Positions 22,301-34,444 of a stretch of DNA of 64,000 bases are shown in pieces. The notes under the pieces were generated by a model. It saw nothing but the letters and a program-made list of their open reading frames with translations, did no database searches and had not been told where the DNA came from. How positions within the stretch are numbered: the stretch's first letter is position 1; the number at the start of each line of letters is the position of its first letter. The stretch is from Apium graveolens. Taxonomy: Eukaryota; Streptophyta; Magnoliopsida; Apiales; Apiaceae. The stretch lies in NCBI RefSeq assembly GCF_009905375.1, contig NC_133653.1, forward strand, positions 99,561,261-99,625,260. Direction: 5' to 3'. Both the position numbers and the translations under genes were made by a program.

Positions 22301-23575
22301 TACCGTATACATAGATTCCATTCCGGATTTCATGGCACTATGCCATTTATCTGAGTCAACACTACTCATAGCCTCATTATAGGTCACAGGGTCGTCATCA
22401 TCAATGATCGACAACTCATTGTCATTCTCAATGACAAGGCCATAATACCTCTCAGGTTGGCGAGACACTCTCCCTGACCTATGAATGGGCTGTTCCATAA
22501 AAGGTTGTTCAGTCAGAACATGTGTTTCTACTCGATCTGTAGTAGTTTGTGCTTCTTGAATTTCATCAAGTTCAATTTTGCTCCCACTGTTTCCTTCAAG
22601 GATAAACTCCTTTTCCAAGAAGGTAGCATGTCTGGAGACAAACACCCGATGATCGGTGTAAAAGTAATACCCTAAAGTGTCTTTAGGATATCCCACAAAA
22701 CTATATTTTACGGATCGATATTCCAGCTTATCTGGGTCAACTTACTTGACATAAGCTGGACATCCCCAAATCTTAACGTGTTTAAGACTCGGCTTCCTTT
22801 CTTTCCATATCTCATACGAAGTTTGAGGAACAGATTTTGGAAGGCACCTTATTCAGTAAATATGCTGAGGTTTCCAATGCATAACCCCATAGGAATACTG
22901 GAAGATTTGCATAGCTCATCATGGACCGAACTATGTCTAACAAAGTTCGATTTCTCCTTTCAGATACCAATCTGGAGGAGTCCACTGGGAGACTATACCA
23001 TTTACTTTGAGATAATCTAGAAACACTCCATTAAAGTATTCACCACCTCGATCTAATCGAAGAATTATAATACTATGTTTGGTTTGTTTCTCCACTTCAT
23101 ACTTATACTCTTTGAACTTTTCAAAGGCTTCAGACTTGTGTTTCATCAAACACATATCCGAATCTAGATCTATCATCTATGAAAGTAATGAAGTATGAAA
23201 ATCCACCCATGGCTTGCTTAGACATTGGTCCACATACATCTGTGTGTACCATTCCTAGCAGATTTGCAGTCCTCTCTCCATGTCTACTAAATGGAGACTG
23301 CAGTGCCACTATAAAGTGAGATTTTCATCATCCCTTTTCTTTTATTAGTTTGTTCAATCTGAAGTAAATTATGTCACATATATACAGACCATTATTTAAA
23401 GCACCATGTCCATAAAGAATATTATCTCAAAGAATAGAACATTCATTATTCTCAATAATAAATGAAAATCCAGCCAAGTCTAACTTGAAAATAATATTCC
23501 TCACAATCGAAGGAACAAAATAACAATTATTTAAAACAATAGTCTTGCCCATAGGCATATGTAAATGAAATGATT
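22301..23575 (-). pseudogene. Element B integrase relic and linker
   Basis: 22289-22696 on the reverse strand codes the post-integrase linker (GYYFYTDHRVFVSRHATFLE, then RSGRVSRQPERY, the usual lead-in to RT). 22937-23176 holds the integrase core around RLDRGGEYFNGVF with the second catalytic Asp changed context (Asp-Arg-Gly-Gly-Glu). The remaining stretches are frameshifted. No continuous frame. Confidence 0.8.
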
Positions 23576-24622
23576 CTACATCTTCAGCAGCAACTCTTGC
23601 TCCATTTCCATCAGTAGAATCACCTCCTCTTCCTCAAGAGTCCTACTTCTCCTTGGTCCCTGCAACAAATTGCAGATTTGAGAACCACAGGCGGTATCTA
23701 ATACCCAAGTAGAAATTTGATTTAATGACATATTCATTTCTATCATGAACATACCTGAATCAGAAGCTGTAGTCTCACTACCCTTCTTCTTCTTCAATTC
23801 TGCAAGGTAAACCTTGCAGTTCCTCTTCCAGTGCCCCACCTTGTTACAGTGAAAGCAAACAACTTTGCTCTTGGGGTCTTCAGCTTTTGGTGGAACCGGC
23901 ATTTTCTCACCTACTTTCTTCTTCTTGGAAGGGTTCCTCTTCCTTTTCTTAGGATTGGAACCTTCACCAATTAGAAGAACAGAACTCTTCTTAGGGGGAA
24001 AATTCGATTCCGCAGTCTTCAACATGTTGTGGAGTTCAGGCAGGCTGACATCCAACTTATTCATGTGAAAGTTCACAACAAACTGCGAGAATGAACTCGG
24101 AAGCGATTGCAAGACCAAGTCTTGGCTCAGCTCCCCATCCATGGCAAAACCAAGTTGTCCAAGACGTTCAATCAAATTGATCATCTTAAGTACATGGTCA
24201 TTCACAGATGATCCCTCAGACATCCTACAACCGAACAACTCCTTCGATATCTCATATCGAGCTGTCCTTCCCGCCACATCATACAACTCTTGTAGATGCA
24301 TGAGGATAGTGTGAACATCCATATGCTCATGTTGCATCTGTAGCTCAATGTTCATGGAAGCTAGCATGATGCATTGTGCAATATTTGCATCATCTATCCA
24401 CTTTCGATACACAACATGTTCATCATTATGTGCATCACTAGCAGGTTCAGTAGGCTTAGGTGATTCAATCACGTATTCCATCTTCTCAATCCTGAGAACA
24501 ATTCTCAAGTTTCGAAGCCAGTCAGCATAATTAGGACCAGTCAATTTGTGAGCATCTAGTATGCTCCTGAGTGATAGTGCAGAAGACATAACGTACAAAG
24601 TAAATCTGTAAATGATAAACAC
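23576..24622 (-). CDS. gag: Element B Gag with protease start
   Basis: 348 codons, the one long frame left in element B. The natural start is probably the second Met (MSSALSLRSILDAHKLTGPN), 12 codons in. The capsid region (UBN2 type) covers about residues 15-200, basic KKRKRNPSKKKK lies near 225-240, zinc knuckle CFHCNKVGHWKRNC near 258-271, and the protease opening WVLDTACGSQIC near 306-317, where Ala replaces the usual Gly of the Asp-Thr-Gly signature. The frame then ends by frameshift soon after. It could still give a Gag-like protein, useful in trans to related elements, but the protease is not functional. Confidence 0.85.
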   Translation of the reverse strand: MFIIYRFTLYVMSSALSLRSILDAHKLTGPNYADWLRNLRIVLRIEKMEYVIESPKPTEPASDAHNDEHVVYRKWIDDANIAQCIMLASMNIELQMQHEHMDVHTILMHLQELYDVAGRTARYEISKELFGCRMSEGSSVNDHVLKMINLIERLGQLGFAMDGELSQDLVLQSLPSSFSQFVVNFHMNKLDVSLPELHNMLKTAESNFPPKKSSVLLIGEGSNPKKRKRNPSKKKKVGEKMPVPPKAEDPKSKVVCFHCNKVGHWKRNCKVYLAELKKKKGSETTASDSGMFMIEMNMSLNQISTWVLDTACGSQICNLLQGPRRSRTLEEEEVILLMEMEQELLLKM

Positions 24623-26433
24623 ATAACAACACTTAGCAAATATTCGATTTCATTTTAAAACACTATATGAATCGGGTCTTTATTCATAAGTGGCTCCCAC
24701 TAGTTTTCCTAATTTATTCAACCCCCTACGTGAAAAATTAAGCATTCATAATGCTAGTGGGAATAGGGATCCTACATTCCATTACACGACCCCGGCTGTA
24801 GCACGAACCGCAATGTAATGTTCAATAGGCAGACAACTCTTGTCAATTACATCTCATGTTATTCCCTAATCAAACTTTAGCCTCTTGAATAATTGAGTCT
24901 CGGCTGTAGCACGACAAACTCAATATTCTAAGTCAAGTCTAACCCAACATTCCGTACAATTGAATCAGTCCCCAAAGGCCCACGGCTGTGGCACGTAACG
25001 ACCTTTAGATTCTTATTCAATGTACACATCTCTATGTAATAGACAAGTATTTCTTATTTCGAAATCAAAGCCCTCGGCTGTGGCACGAAACGACAATGAT
25101 TCAAAAATAAGAACTACTTTTCTATCATGTTGGAAGGCTATGACCGACACAAGCCCGTTGTGTCATTGGCCAATTACTACTTGATATTATTTAATTTTAG
25201 AGGGATTATATTACGTTACAATCATAATCATATTATAAAGAGATTCTTCCTCTTAAATTAAATATTTCAAATCAATAATCAATAATCAGATGATTCCCAG
25301 ATCGGGTGGAGCATTGTCAAGAGGCGTCACTTAATAACCCTTTCTTACAGATAGAAATCTGTTGTTGACAGAATCATCCTTTCTCTCATATCGAAAATTC
25401 ATATTCAATTACGTGTTTCACAAACACAAGAATCTCATGATTGTATTCATAATATTGTTCTTAAGGTTATGAAACAATTTCACTATACTAGGTTGTCTAA
25501 CAAACGCCTTATGTTCATTCAAGTTCACCTAAATCTATCATCGCATGATAAACTAAGCATATATCACATATATCAACATGAATAAACATCAAGGTAGGCA
25601 TGTTACATCATCTAGCATATAGGTCTAAGCATTATACATCTCTATGTATCACATGAAGCATTTAAAAGCAACTAAAACAGTTAAAAAATAGCTTTAAAAC
25701 ACTTCATGGAAATATAAACAGTTCAAAACTTTTATATAAACTAAAATTGATCACTCCATTAGATCCGTCTCGAAAAAACGAATCCAACAGTATATTGCAC
25801 GCCTAAAACGGAGTTACGAAACTCCCAGAAAATCAATTTTAAAATCAACAGAAGGGCTGTAACACATTACAGGAACGCGTTACAGGACCTGTAACGCATT
25901 CCGGTGATGCGTTACACCCGTTTTAAGCCATTAAAGGGTGTAACGCATTCCGTAAATGCGCCACAGGTGTGTAACGCATTCCCGGAATGCGTTACACCCC
26001 TATATTTTTTTTTCTTTTCTTTCAGCAGCTGTCTTTTTCTTCTCGGAAAACGAGCCTGTCAGTCTTCTCTTTCCGTGCACAACAGATTTAGCAGACAAGC
26101 ACAACAGTACAGATGTATTCTTTTATAGAAGCAATACAAACATATATATATATATACTATATACACATATATTTATTTATTTATTTACGAATTTAATTGC
26201 AAGATCTTCAAAAATTCATAATAAAAAATCTATACATCATAAAATTATGAAAAAAATACCCAGACGATCTACAACACTTGTAGAACCCAAATCAACATTA
26301 AAAATTATACTGAGAAACGATTTCTCATCAGAAAAAATTAATCCATGATATAACTTGTAAAAATCATAATTAATTCATACAAGCACATAAAATTCTGAAA
26401 TTTTTATCACAGATCTATATGCATACAACCTAT
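24623..26433 (-). other. Long untranslated leader of element B with repeats and hairpins
   Basis: About 1.8 kb between primer site and gag. 24793-25090 carries four copies of CGGCTGTRGCACG at 24793, 24901, 24983 and 25075, each heading a roughly 80-110 base degenerate unit. 25860-25997 is a CpG-rich palindrome cluster. The rest is AT-rich with a TA run near 26140. No reading frame is believable here. Confidence 0.75.
25880..25997 (-). repeat. CpG-containing palindromes in element B leader
   Basis: 25969-25997 is a perfect inverted repeat with 14-base arms GTGTAACGCATTCC and GGAATGCGTTACAC around one C. A related imperfect one lies at 25891-25914 (GTAACGCATTCC, GGTGATGCGTTAC). The word GTAACGCATTCC occurs three times within about 120 bases. 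In the transcript these would be stable hairpins a few hundred bases after the primer site, where packaging or dimer signals lie in retroelements; that role is inference. Confidence 0.7.
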
Positions 26434-26445
26434 GCTCTGATGCCA
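26434..26445 (-). other. Primer binding site of element B
   Basis: The reverse strand reads TGGCATCAGAGC, one mismatch from the common tRNA-Met site, one base from the 5' LTR. Confidence 0.85.
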
Positions 26446-26446
26446 A

Positions 26447-28116
26447 TGTTGGATTTTTAAACGCAGCGGGGCATGGCAAAACACTTTTACACATACAAAA
26501 TCCAAATAAAAGCATATAAATCGTGAATAAAAATTCGAGGGATCAAATCTAACCTTTAAAAATAATTCGGAGACAACGATCAGAGATCCTTAGCAGTTGC
26601 TCCTCAAGTGTGAAGCACTTCACCGGTATCCACCAAGAAAACGACTTTTAGGAGGAGGAGGTGGAGAGAATTTAGTTTTCTGAAACTTTTGGGTTTCTGG
26701 GGTTTGATGTGGGTTCGAATAAAATTAGGGTCTATAATAGTGTATTTATAGGCAAAATTTTCAGCTGAAATTTTCCCATAAATAATAATATTATTATCCC
26801 ATTTATTATTCTCATTAATAATTAAAACACCTTTTAATCATTAATCCTTTTTCTAAACACTTTAGAAATAATTCTCTCTCTTGATTTAATTTCCAAAAAT
26901 TAAATCCTTTAATTAATAATATTAAGAACTTTTCTTAATTAATTTATAATCAATTAAATCTCATTTAATCAATTATTAAATTTGCCAATTAATTATTTAT
27001 TTCATAAATAAATAATTATTAGCCATTATTAATTAATTCCTCCACCATTAAATCATTCTCTTTTTATGGTGTGACCCTGTAGGTTCAATATTAAGCCGGT
27101 AGTAGAAATAAATAATAATAAAACTATTTTATCATTATTTATATAAATTCTCTAATTTATTAAATATGATTAATTAATTAATCACATTTATTCTACATCG
27201 TGAGTGATGCTTCTCAACATATCGCGACTATCCGGATAATATGAATTCACTGCTTAGAATACCAAGAACCTGTCAGTGAATAGTTACCGTACAATAAACT
27301 CCTTCTACCCTACAATGTCCCGATTAAATACAAGGCATGGATCTCGTGTCAAGCCTATCTAATTCAATCACTTGCTTACCATTTACTATGCGTAGTTCTA
27401 TGCAAATTAGAAACTCCTTTCTAATTTCATTCACTCTGGCCAGAGATTTCTGAACTAGCATAAGTGGATCAGCCTTGAACATTCGCTTCCTTCACTGGAA
27501 GGGGTAGATCCTTTATTGATCATACACTATCTTCGTGTACAAATTCCTATACCCAGAAGAGCCCTAATAATTGTCCCTGGAGACTAAGAACTAAACCAAA
27601 GCATAGTTCAGTGTACACAAGATGACTATGATGACCTCAAGTCTAAGGATACTTGTACAACTATCACTATGTGAACAACTGCTGACACGTGAGTGAACTC
27701 CATCAGTTGTTCAGCTGTGCGAGTCATGTTCAGTGAACTTATTCTATAATAAGTACCTACATACTAGCTATAGTGTCACCACACAAATGTCTATGAGAAC
27801 AGACATCCTTCATAATGAAGCAAGCATAGTATGTACCGATCTTTGCGGATTATTAATTACCAGTTAGTAATCCTATGACCAGGAACTATTTAAGTTTAGA
27901 GTTATCATCTTTTTAGGTCTCACTATTATGATCTCATCATAATCCATAAAAAGCTTTACTCTAAACTATGGTATATCTTATTTAAACACTTAAATAGATA
28001 AAGCCCGTAATAAAAACAAAACAAGTCTTTATTAATATCAATGAAATCAAAACAGATTACATAAAAGTTATTCCTAAATCCTTATACATGATTGGACTTA
28101 GGACATATTCCTTTCA
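26447..28116 (-). repeat. 5' LTR of element B
   Basis: 1670 bp direct repeat of 20112-21781 with about 14 visible differences, followed by TSD CTTCC at 28117-28121, after which C3 gag resumes. Confidence 0.95.
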
Positions 28117-28121
28117 CTTCC

Positions 28122-28767
28122 TTTGTTCCTTCTCCATCTCATGTGTCTTCAATTTACCAGCCAACTTCTCAAGTGTCATGGTTTTAAAGTCAACTCATTC
28201 ACGAACAGATGAAGCCTTATTCTTCAGATGGTGAGGGAAGACTAGCATAAACTTCTTGTTGACTTCTCTATGAGGATAAGTCTTTCCATGAATACCCAAT
28301 TCATTCAACAATTTATTAAGTATTTCAAAGACTTATGTTATGCTTTCTCTAGGAAATGACTTAAACGCCTCATATTGTGATGTCAAGATATCCAGTCGCT
28401 TCTGCCTGACATCTTCAGTTCCTTCCATAATCAATTTTATGGTCTCTCACATGTGCTTTGCACTTTCACAGACCATTATTTGATGGCTCATATAATCATT
28501 CATTGAATCTACCAAGATAAGCTGCAGGCCTTCATCCAGAGCTATCAGTTCTTCATCACGAGCACTCTATTCTGCTTCAGGGCATGACATCCTCAAATTA
28601 GGAAACTCCGGATGATCCTTCATCGACACATGTCTTCCTTCTCTCATTACCTTCATATACTCTGGATTTGATGTCCAAATATATAAAAGCATTTTCTGCT
28701 TCCATAGATTGTATCTCGATTTATCGAACTGAGAAACCTTAATACTATTGACCTTCTGAGAACTCAT
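28122..28767 (-). pseudogene. Copia C3 gag, N-terminal part
   Basis: Starts at the reverse ATG 28765-28767 (MSSQKVNSIKVSQFDKSRYN), clearly related to the gag start of element S. Capsid region follows with TLEKLAGKLKTHEMEKEQ near the break. In-frame stops occur (first at about 28567, others near 28450 and 28190). It is cut at 28121 by element B and continues at 20106. Confidence 0.88.
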
Positions 28768-28968
28768 CTTTTTAGATCTAAGAAAAATTCGCAGTATACG
28801 GTCTAAAAAATATGATAACCTGGTCAGTGAATAATACCAAACTAGTCAGGTAAAAGCCAACAAATCCAAATCAGATCTACACACCGAAAGCACTCCCAGA
28901 CTCCGTACAACCAAAATCAACAACAAAACTTGCTAATCTAACGGATCAGATCTGTATATCGATCAACA

Positions 28969-28981
28969 GGCTCTAATACCA
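28969..28981 (-). other. Primer binding site of C3
   Basis: Reverse strand TGGTATTAGAGCC, one mismatch from the standard site, two bases from the LTR end at 28984. Confidence 0.85.
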
Positions 28982-28983
28982 AT

Positions 28984-31900
28984 TGTTAGGTCCAAAAGGT
29001 ACATACACAGGGGGGTGAATGTATGTTTTTCGTTTTCTAAAATTAATTACAGCGGATAATCAAACTATGTAAACGAAATAAACAAGCACAAATATTTCTG
29101 GGTAAATATGCTTTTATTCAAAGTATAAATACCCGGGGGTTTGCTTACAACTTCAAATACAAAGATTCGAAGCAACAAATATAAAAAGAACCAAATACAA
29201 AGGCTATCAATATAGGGTTCTTTTTTATCACTCTAAAAATTAAAAGCTCCTATTAAATGATATTGAATACAATCAAGGAAGCTTTAAATAATGAGTGCTA
29301 CAAGTTTGTAAGGCTTTAAATGGTGTGAATCAAATTGGATATGACCTCTCCTTGTCAAATCAAGCTTTTAATAAGTGCTGAGATAAAATTTCAAGAGCTT
29401 CTCACTGTTGTAAAAAATGGAGAGATATAATTGTAATCTGCATCTAATTGTTATATAGGCTTATAGGCTGGAGAGAGAAGAAGTAGATACGTGGCTGCCT
29501 TTCGTCCATTCAATTCAAATTGTAAAGCTTGCATAATTTACTTGCAACCCATGAAGCTTTACTTTAATTTTACTTGCGACCAGGAGGAGTGAAAGCTAAT
29601 ACTTGAGTTAATTATTTCGGCTCCTTATTGGCGACTAGAGGGTAAACAAAAGTTGCATTGACTTCATTCCTTAAATCGTTACGAGCGACCATGTACAGAG
29701 AAATAGAATTTCCTTAGAAAATCCTTTAATTTGTGATCCTCTAAGCCTTGTAAGAGATGACTTGTGTAACATTCGAGATATATCGTGTAATTATTTTTGT
29801 CAATAAATAAATATTTTTTGGTTATTATGTGAATTTTCGGTGAATTATCTGTTGAGTGGTAATTGTGTTTGGATGTTTAAATATGATAAAATTTGAGAAT
29901 TTTAATTTTTATATGTCTAAAATAAAGTATTATTAATTTTGATATTTTTCTATTAATTTTTATGTTGTTATATGATTTTATAAAGAATTTATGAATTTAA
30001 TAAATTATTATTTCGAGTATTTATAGATTATTTTGTATAATTGGGAATCGACCAACTTCAACCATTTTTACGTTTTTACAATCCGGAAGTCTCGAGAAAA
30101 CTCATTTCTAACCAAATTTGAATATTATGAGAATTTTCCATGTTTTGACTTTATCGATTCGGAGTACGGTTTTGCTCGTGCGGGTCCCGGCGTAACATTT
30201 TCGATACAATATTCATTTCGGTAAATCACTAAAGCCCGTATTTTTGAGAAAAGGGATATTTTGATTAAACTATTATAATCGTAATTCGTATAACCAAAGC
30301 ACTGAGACCAATATCGTATTTACAAAAATCCTGGTTTTGATAATTATCTCAAAACCGGTACCGAATTGGATCTGTTTTATTAATACTTAGCAATTAAGTA
30401 TTCTATTTTTATATCTTATATGATCCAACGGGTACCAATATTCCGTAAATATAAATAGCCCTTACCGTATTTTATTTTGTACAGATAATCATTTGCAAAC
30501 AGTAAAAATGTAAAATTTTCAGTGAAAAATCATAATATTTATAGTGTTCTTAAGAATCAAACAAGCATTTGAAGGTGTTATCGAACTCGGATTTATGTGT
30601 TCTAGTAATCAAAACGAAGGTCTTGGAGAGTACTATCAAGTTTCATAACCTATTTCACTGCAGAATCAACAGGTTAATTTCTGTATTTTTATTTATTTCC
30701 AAATTATTTTGGGTTAAATTATGAATTTTTGATTTTGATATTGTTTGTATGATTTGATGCTTGCATGTTGTAGATAATTTGATTCTGGTCATTTTGGTAT
30801 GTCATAATAGCAATCTGGAGTTCAATAACATGTTCAAAAGTGGGTTTGATTTTCAAATTTAGGAATTAGGGTTCTTAATTCGTATGAATGTTTCCAATTG
30901 AAATTGGGGGTTTTGATCTAGGGGTTATTAGTATGATTGGTTGATACCAACGTGTAGAGCTTGAAAAGAGGAATCGATTGGTGGTGGTTTAATGTACAGA
31001 CGGTACCAGAGTCGAGCTGGCCGGATTAACGAAGAACTCGCCGTCCAACGAGTTTTCTTCGAGCTTTTCCAGCCAACTCAGGGGTTATTTTACTGATTGG
31101 ATTGCATGGTTAGATTCCTGGTGAATTGTAGATAATATCTGGAGCTTTTGATGGCTAGAGGATTTCGGGATCGTATTTTCTGGCGAACCCCGTCATTTTT
31201 TCGGTGAGGGGTGTACAAATTACAATTAGGCCCCTGTACTTTTAAGAACGAAAAAATTTGGTCCCTGTACTTTTTGAAAATTGCAAATTTTGGATTCCTA
31301 TTTTGAAAATTTATAAAAATCACATTTTCTATTTATTTTAATTTCAGAAATTCATTTTTAATTATTAAAAATTCCAAAAATTGTTATATGTAATTCTGAA
31401 AATTATTTTTAATTCAAAATTAAATCTGAATAATTTATTAAATTTATTTTAGTTGATAATTAATTATTTAATTGGTCAATTAATTTACATATTAATTGAT
31501 TAATTGATTTAATAAGTTATTAATTAATTTTAATTGATTATTTAATTAGATTTAATTATTTCTTTTGATTTAAAAATTTTGAAAAGTAGTTTCGAGCTTT
31601 AAAATTTTTGTTTTAAATTATGTTCAAGGCTCGATAATTATTATTAAATGATTCTAAAGTCAAATTCGGGTAATCGAACCATTTTAATTACTTACAAATG
31701 ATTCATTGACCCGTTTTAATTTCAAAAAATGTTCAAAAATTCATATTAAATATTTGGAAAATCATTTTAACCCAGAATCTTCTTTGAAAAATTATTTTTA
31801 TCGAATGTCTTACGTGATATGTGTTATATGTGATCTAATTGGTGAATAATATGCTTATATGTACATTGTTTGATGGTTTTTATCGTATCTTTAAATCCGT

Positions 31901-34439
31901 ACATCGGATTTGGGTGAAACGAAGGGTAGATAGAAGCTTGCAGCGAATAGAATAAAATAAGAATGAGTACTGATAGATACTTATGATGTCTAGCAGAGGA
32001 AGCGAGACGTAGAAAGAGAAAGCAGATCGTCGGTGAATAAGAGTTAGTGAACGAGAGCAAGTGAAGTGTTAGCGAAGTGAGATAAGACAAGTGTTCTGAA
32101 TCTTCTCAAGATATGTTTCAAGTAATTGAATAGTTCTATTTTATATTGCAAGTGTTTTAAAGTATTCAAACCTAAACCCTGATTATTCCTATTGATCTTG
32201 ATCCATAAACTTTGTTCCTCTTAAACCATTGAACGTTGAATACCCAGATACGAACCACAGATATACGATATTACTCCACAAATACATATACACCCTATAC
32301 AGATCATTGATTTGGATTTACTTAACATACAAACCTTTATACCTAGTAATAATCAAACTGTTATTCTTCTATTATCTGATTCTTTTACAGACCGGAAGCC
32401 AGTCCTTGTAAACATCTTGTTATACCTTTATGGTGTTGTGAATCACCTTATGCTTTGAGATGAATGTTGTTTATGATTTTGTTTATTAATTTACATTGTT
32501 TATTCTGTAATTGTTATAGAATTGGATTATTTTATAAATGTGGACCAGATTCGTGGTCGTATTAGGTAAATGTGTGCCTTTGATCCAATATATAGAGCAG
32601 CGCTGTGTACCTTGCTCGGGGTTAGTGCATGACTGATCAGCAGCCTAACCTTGGTTTTTAAAATAAAAGTGAATATCCAATTCTAATCATTGCTTATCAA
32701 GAAACTTAATTCCTTAAAAATATTTTATGTGATAATTGTTTAATCTCAGTATTGTCACTGTGACTTGCTGAGCTAGTTAGCTCACTCATGCGAATCTATT
32801 TATGTTCTTTTCCAGTTAAGAAGGAAACCGTTGGTAGCGAGGATCCCCAGACAAGTGTGCGAGCTAGGATTCCAGGTTGAGATGTAATAATATAGCTGAA
32901 GACTTTTGTTTTACTTTGAGTTTGAAAGTTTGTAAGTATGTTTTACTTTCAGATGTAAGTTAAACTAGTTGGATTTTGGTACCTTTGTAATATAAATAAG
33001 GTTGTGGCTTGTGTGCATAATTTAACCTATTACGATCCGTGGTTATGGTAAGTAGGGTCATAGCATATATATATATATCATTGTCATTAGTAAGTTTATA
33101 TATTGTGTGTGTGTTGTGAACCCAAAATTTCTGACCCGGGTTTGGTGGGCGTCCCAACTTGCGACAGAGAAGCTATTATACATTTACTGGCGACTTGTGC
33201 ATGTGAGTAAGTGTAGCCTTGCCTTAGATTAATTCGTATCTGGCGACTACAGGGGAGAAGCACTACTTGCGACTTCATCTTAATAAAGAAAGAGGAGTTG
33301 TTGTTTAACTCCATACTTATAAACTAAAGAGCAAGCCAGGACCTACCATTTTCTCCTTTTAATCACTCCTTATTCTTTATAAACATAAACTTGTACCATA
33401 CATGCATTCAAGAAGTTGTTATGACATGCTCCTTGAACATGTGCGAATCAAGCAAGTTCCAGGGACGTGACTCTTACGCGCAGTTGTTCACAGAAGTAAG
33501 GCAGCAGAAGAGAGTTGGATACAAGCGTGCTGTTCCACTTCGTATAAACGAATGAATCTCAAAAGAAAACCTGCATATTACTTCCTTTTGAAACCTGTGT
33601 TTCTTTATTTTATTTTATTTTAATTAATCACCGAGACTTGACTGCATTCATGCAACCTGGGTTCACCTGGTTTTTTTTGATAATAAATCAAACGAATACT
33701 TCATGTATTCAAAGCTGTGAGCTTAGAAAAAAACAGTTGTTGCTTTTAAATTAATTAAATAAATGAATTTGATTTCATTTATTTATTTAAATAAAAAAAT
33801 CAAATTAATTTATTTATTCAAAAACAATTGTTGATGTAAAATTAAATAAATAAATGAATTAATTTTCATTTATTCATTTAATAAAAAATCAGTCATTGAA
33901 TAAATGAATCTGTAAATTCTCGGGCTGTAGTCCTTTGTATCTTCGAGCCTTCGAATCTCCGATCTTTGCACTTTAAAATATTTTCAGTCATCTCGAGTAA
34001 AAAAACCACTTAATAGTATTTCTAAAAATAATACTATGTTTCCTTTCACGGATCACTGACGTCTAGTGCAAGAGTCTGGTTCACAGACGACTAGTTCCGC
34101 TTGCAGGCTTTCGTATTATACCCGTACAAACCACTATTAAGTCTTCTACCAAATATAACCAACTTCATTAGAAATCCTTGAGGTCTTCACACTGATCCTG
34201 ATAACTACTTTGAATGACTCCAACCTTATTCCTCCCATACCTGAACATATTAATGAACTTCATAAGGATCATTGTTGACGTCTTCTTCACTGTAGCTACC
34301 AAAACCTTTGTGTATATGCCCAATAAACAATCTGTACTAATTCTAGTGGAATATAGATTATTTCAAATTCCTTATTCTATGTTGGGTTATCTAAACCAGT
34401 ATTGTTGAGTTATACATACAGCTTCAATCTTGCTCAACA
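28984..34439 (-). repeat. 5' LTR of Copia C3 (interrupted by a 3.4 kb insertion)
   Basis: On the reverse strand it starts TGTTGAGCAAGATTGAAGC (at 34439) and ends GGACCTAACA (at 28984). After removing the inserted solo LTR and its duplicated ACTTG (29765-33161) the LTR is about 2059 bp. Both halves share the theme TTGCGAC/TGGCGAC. The outer edge abuts C2 reverse transcriptase sequence at 34440, and AAAAC (34440-34444) is the likely target duplication, so C3 sits inside C2. Confidence 0.8.
29765..33156 (+). mobile_element. 3.39 kb probable solo LTR of a Ty3/gypsy-type element
   Basis: TGTAACATTCGAG... to ...GGGCGTCCCA, with TG...CA ends and ACTTG on both sides (29760-29764 and 33157-33161). 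There is no coding frame, no primer site inside, and no repeat of one end at the other, so it looks like one LTR rather than a whole element. A TATA-like ATATAAATAGC lies near 30450, and TTGCTGAGCTAGTTAGCTC near 32763-32785 resembles a block seen in gypsy-type LTRs. A non-coding composite element is the alternative. Confidence 0.65.
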
Positions 34440-34444
34440 AAAAC

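Larger units (their letters stand above)
20112..28116 (-). mobile_element. Element B: internally deleted Ty1/copia retrotransposon inserted in C3 gag
   Basis: 8005 bp on the reverse strand with two 1670 bp LTRs, TSD CTTCC (20107-20111 and 28117-28121), primer site at 26434-26445 and polypurine tract next to 21782. The interior keeps a long leader, gag, a partial protease, integrase pieces, two scraps of reverse transcriptase and the last residues of RNase H; most of RT and RNase H is deleted. I count about 14 LTR differences over 1670 bp, so it is older than element S but much younger than C1-C3. It cannot move on its own. Confidence 0.93.

Noticed and set aside
416..33161. Shared ACTTG target duplication of element S and the 3.4 kb solo LTR as a sequence preference
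   Set aside because: Two cases of a five-base word; the other TSDs (CTTCC, TTAGC, TAGGA, AAAAC) differ.
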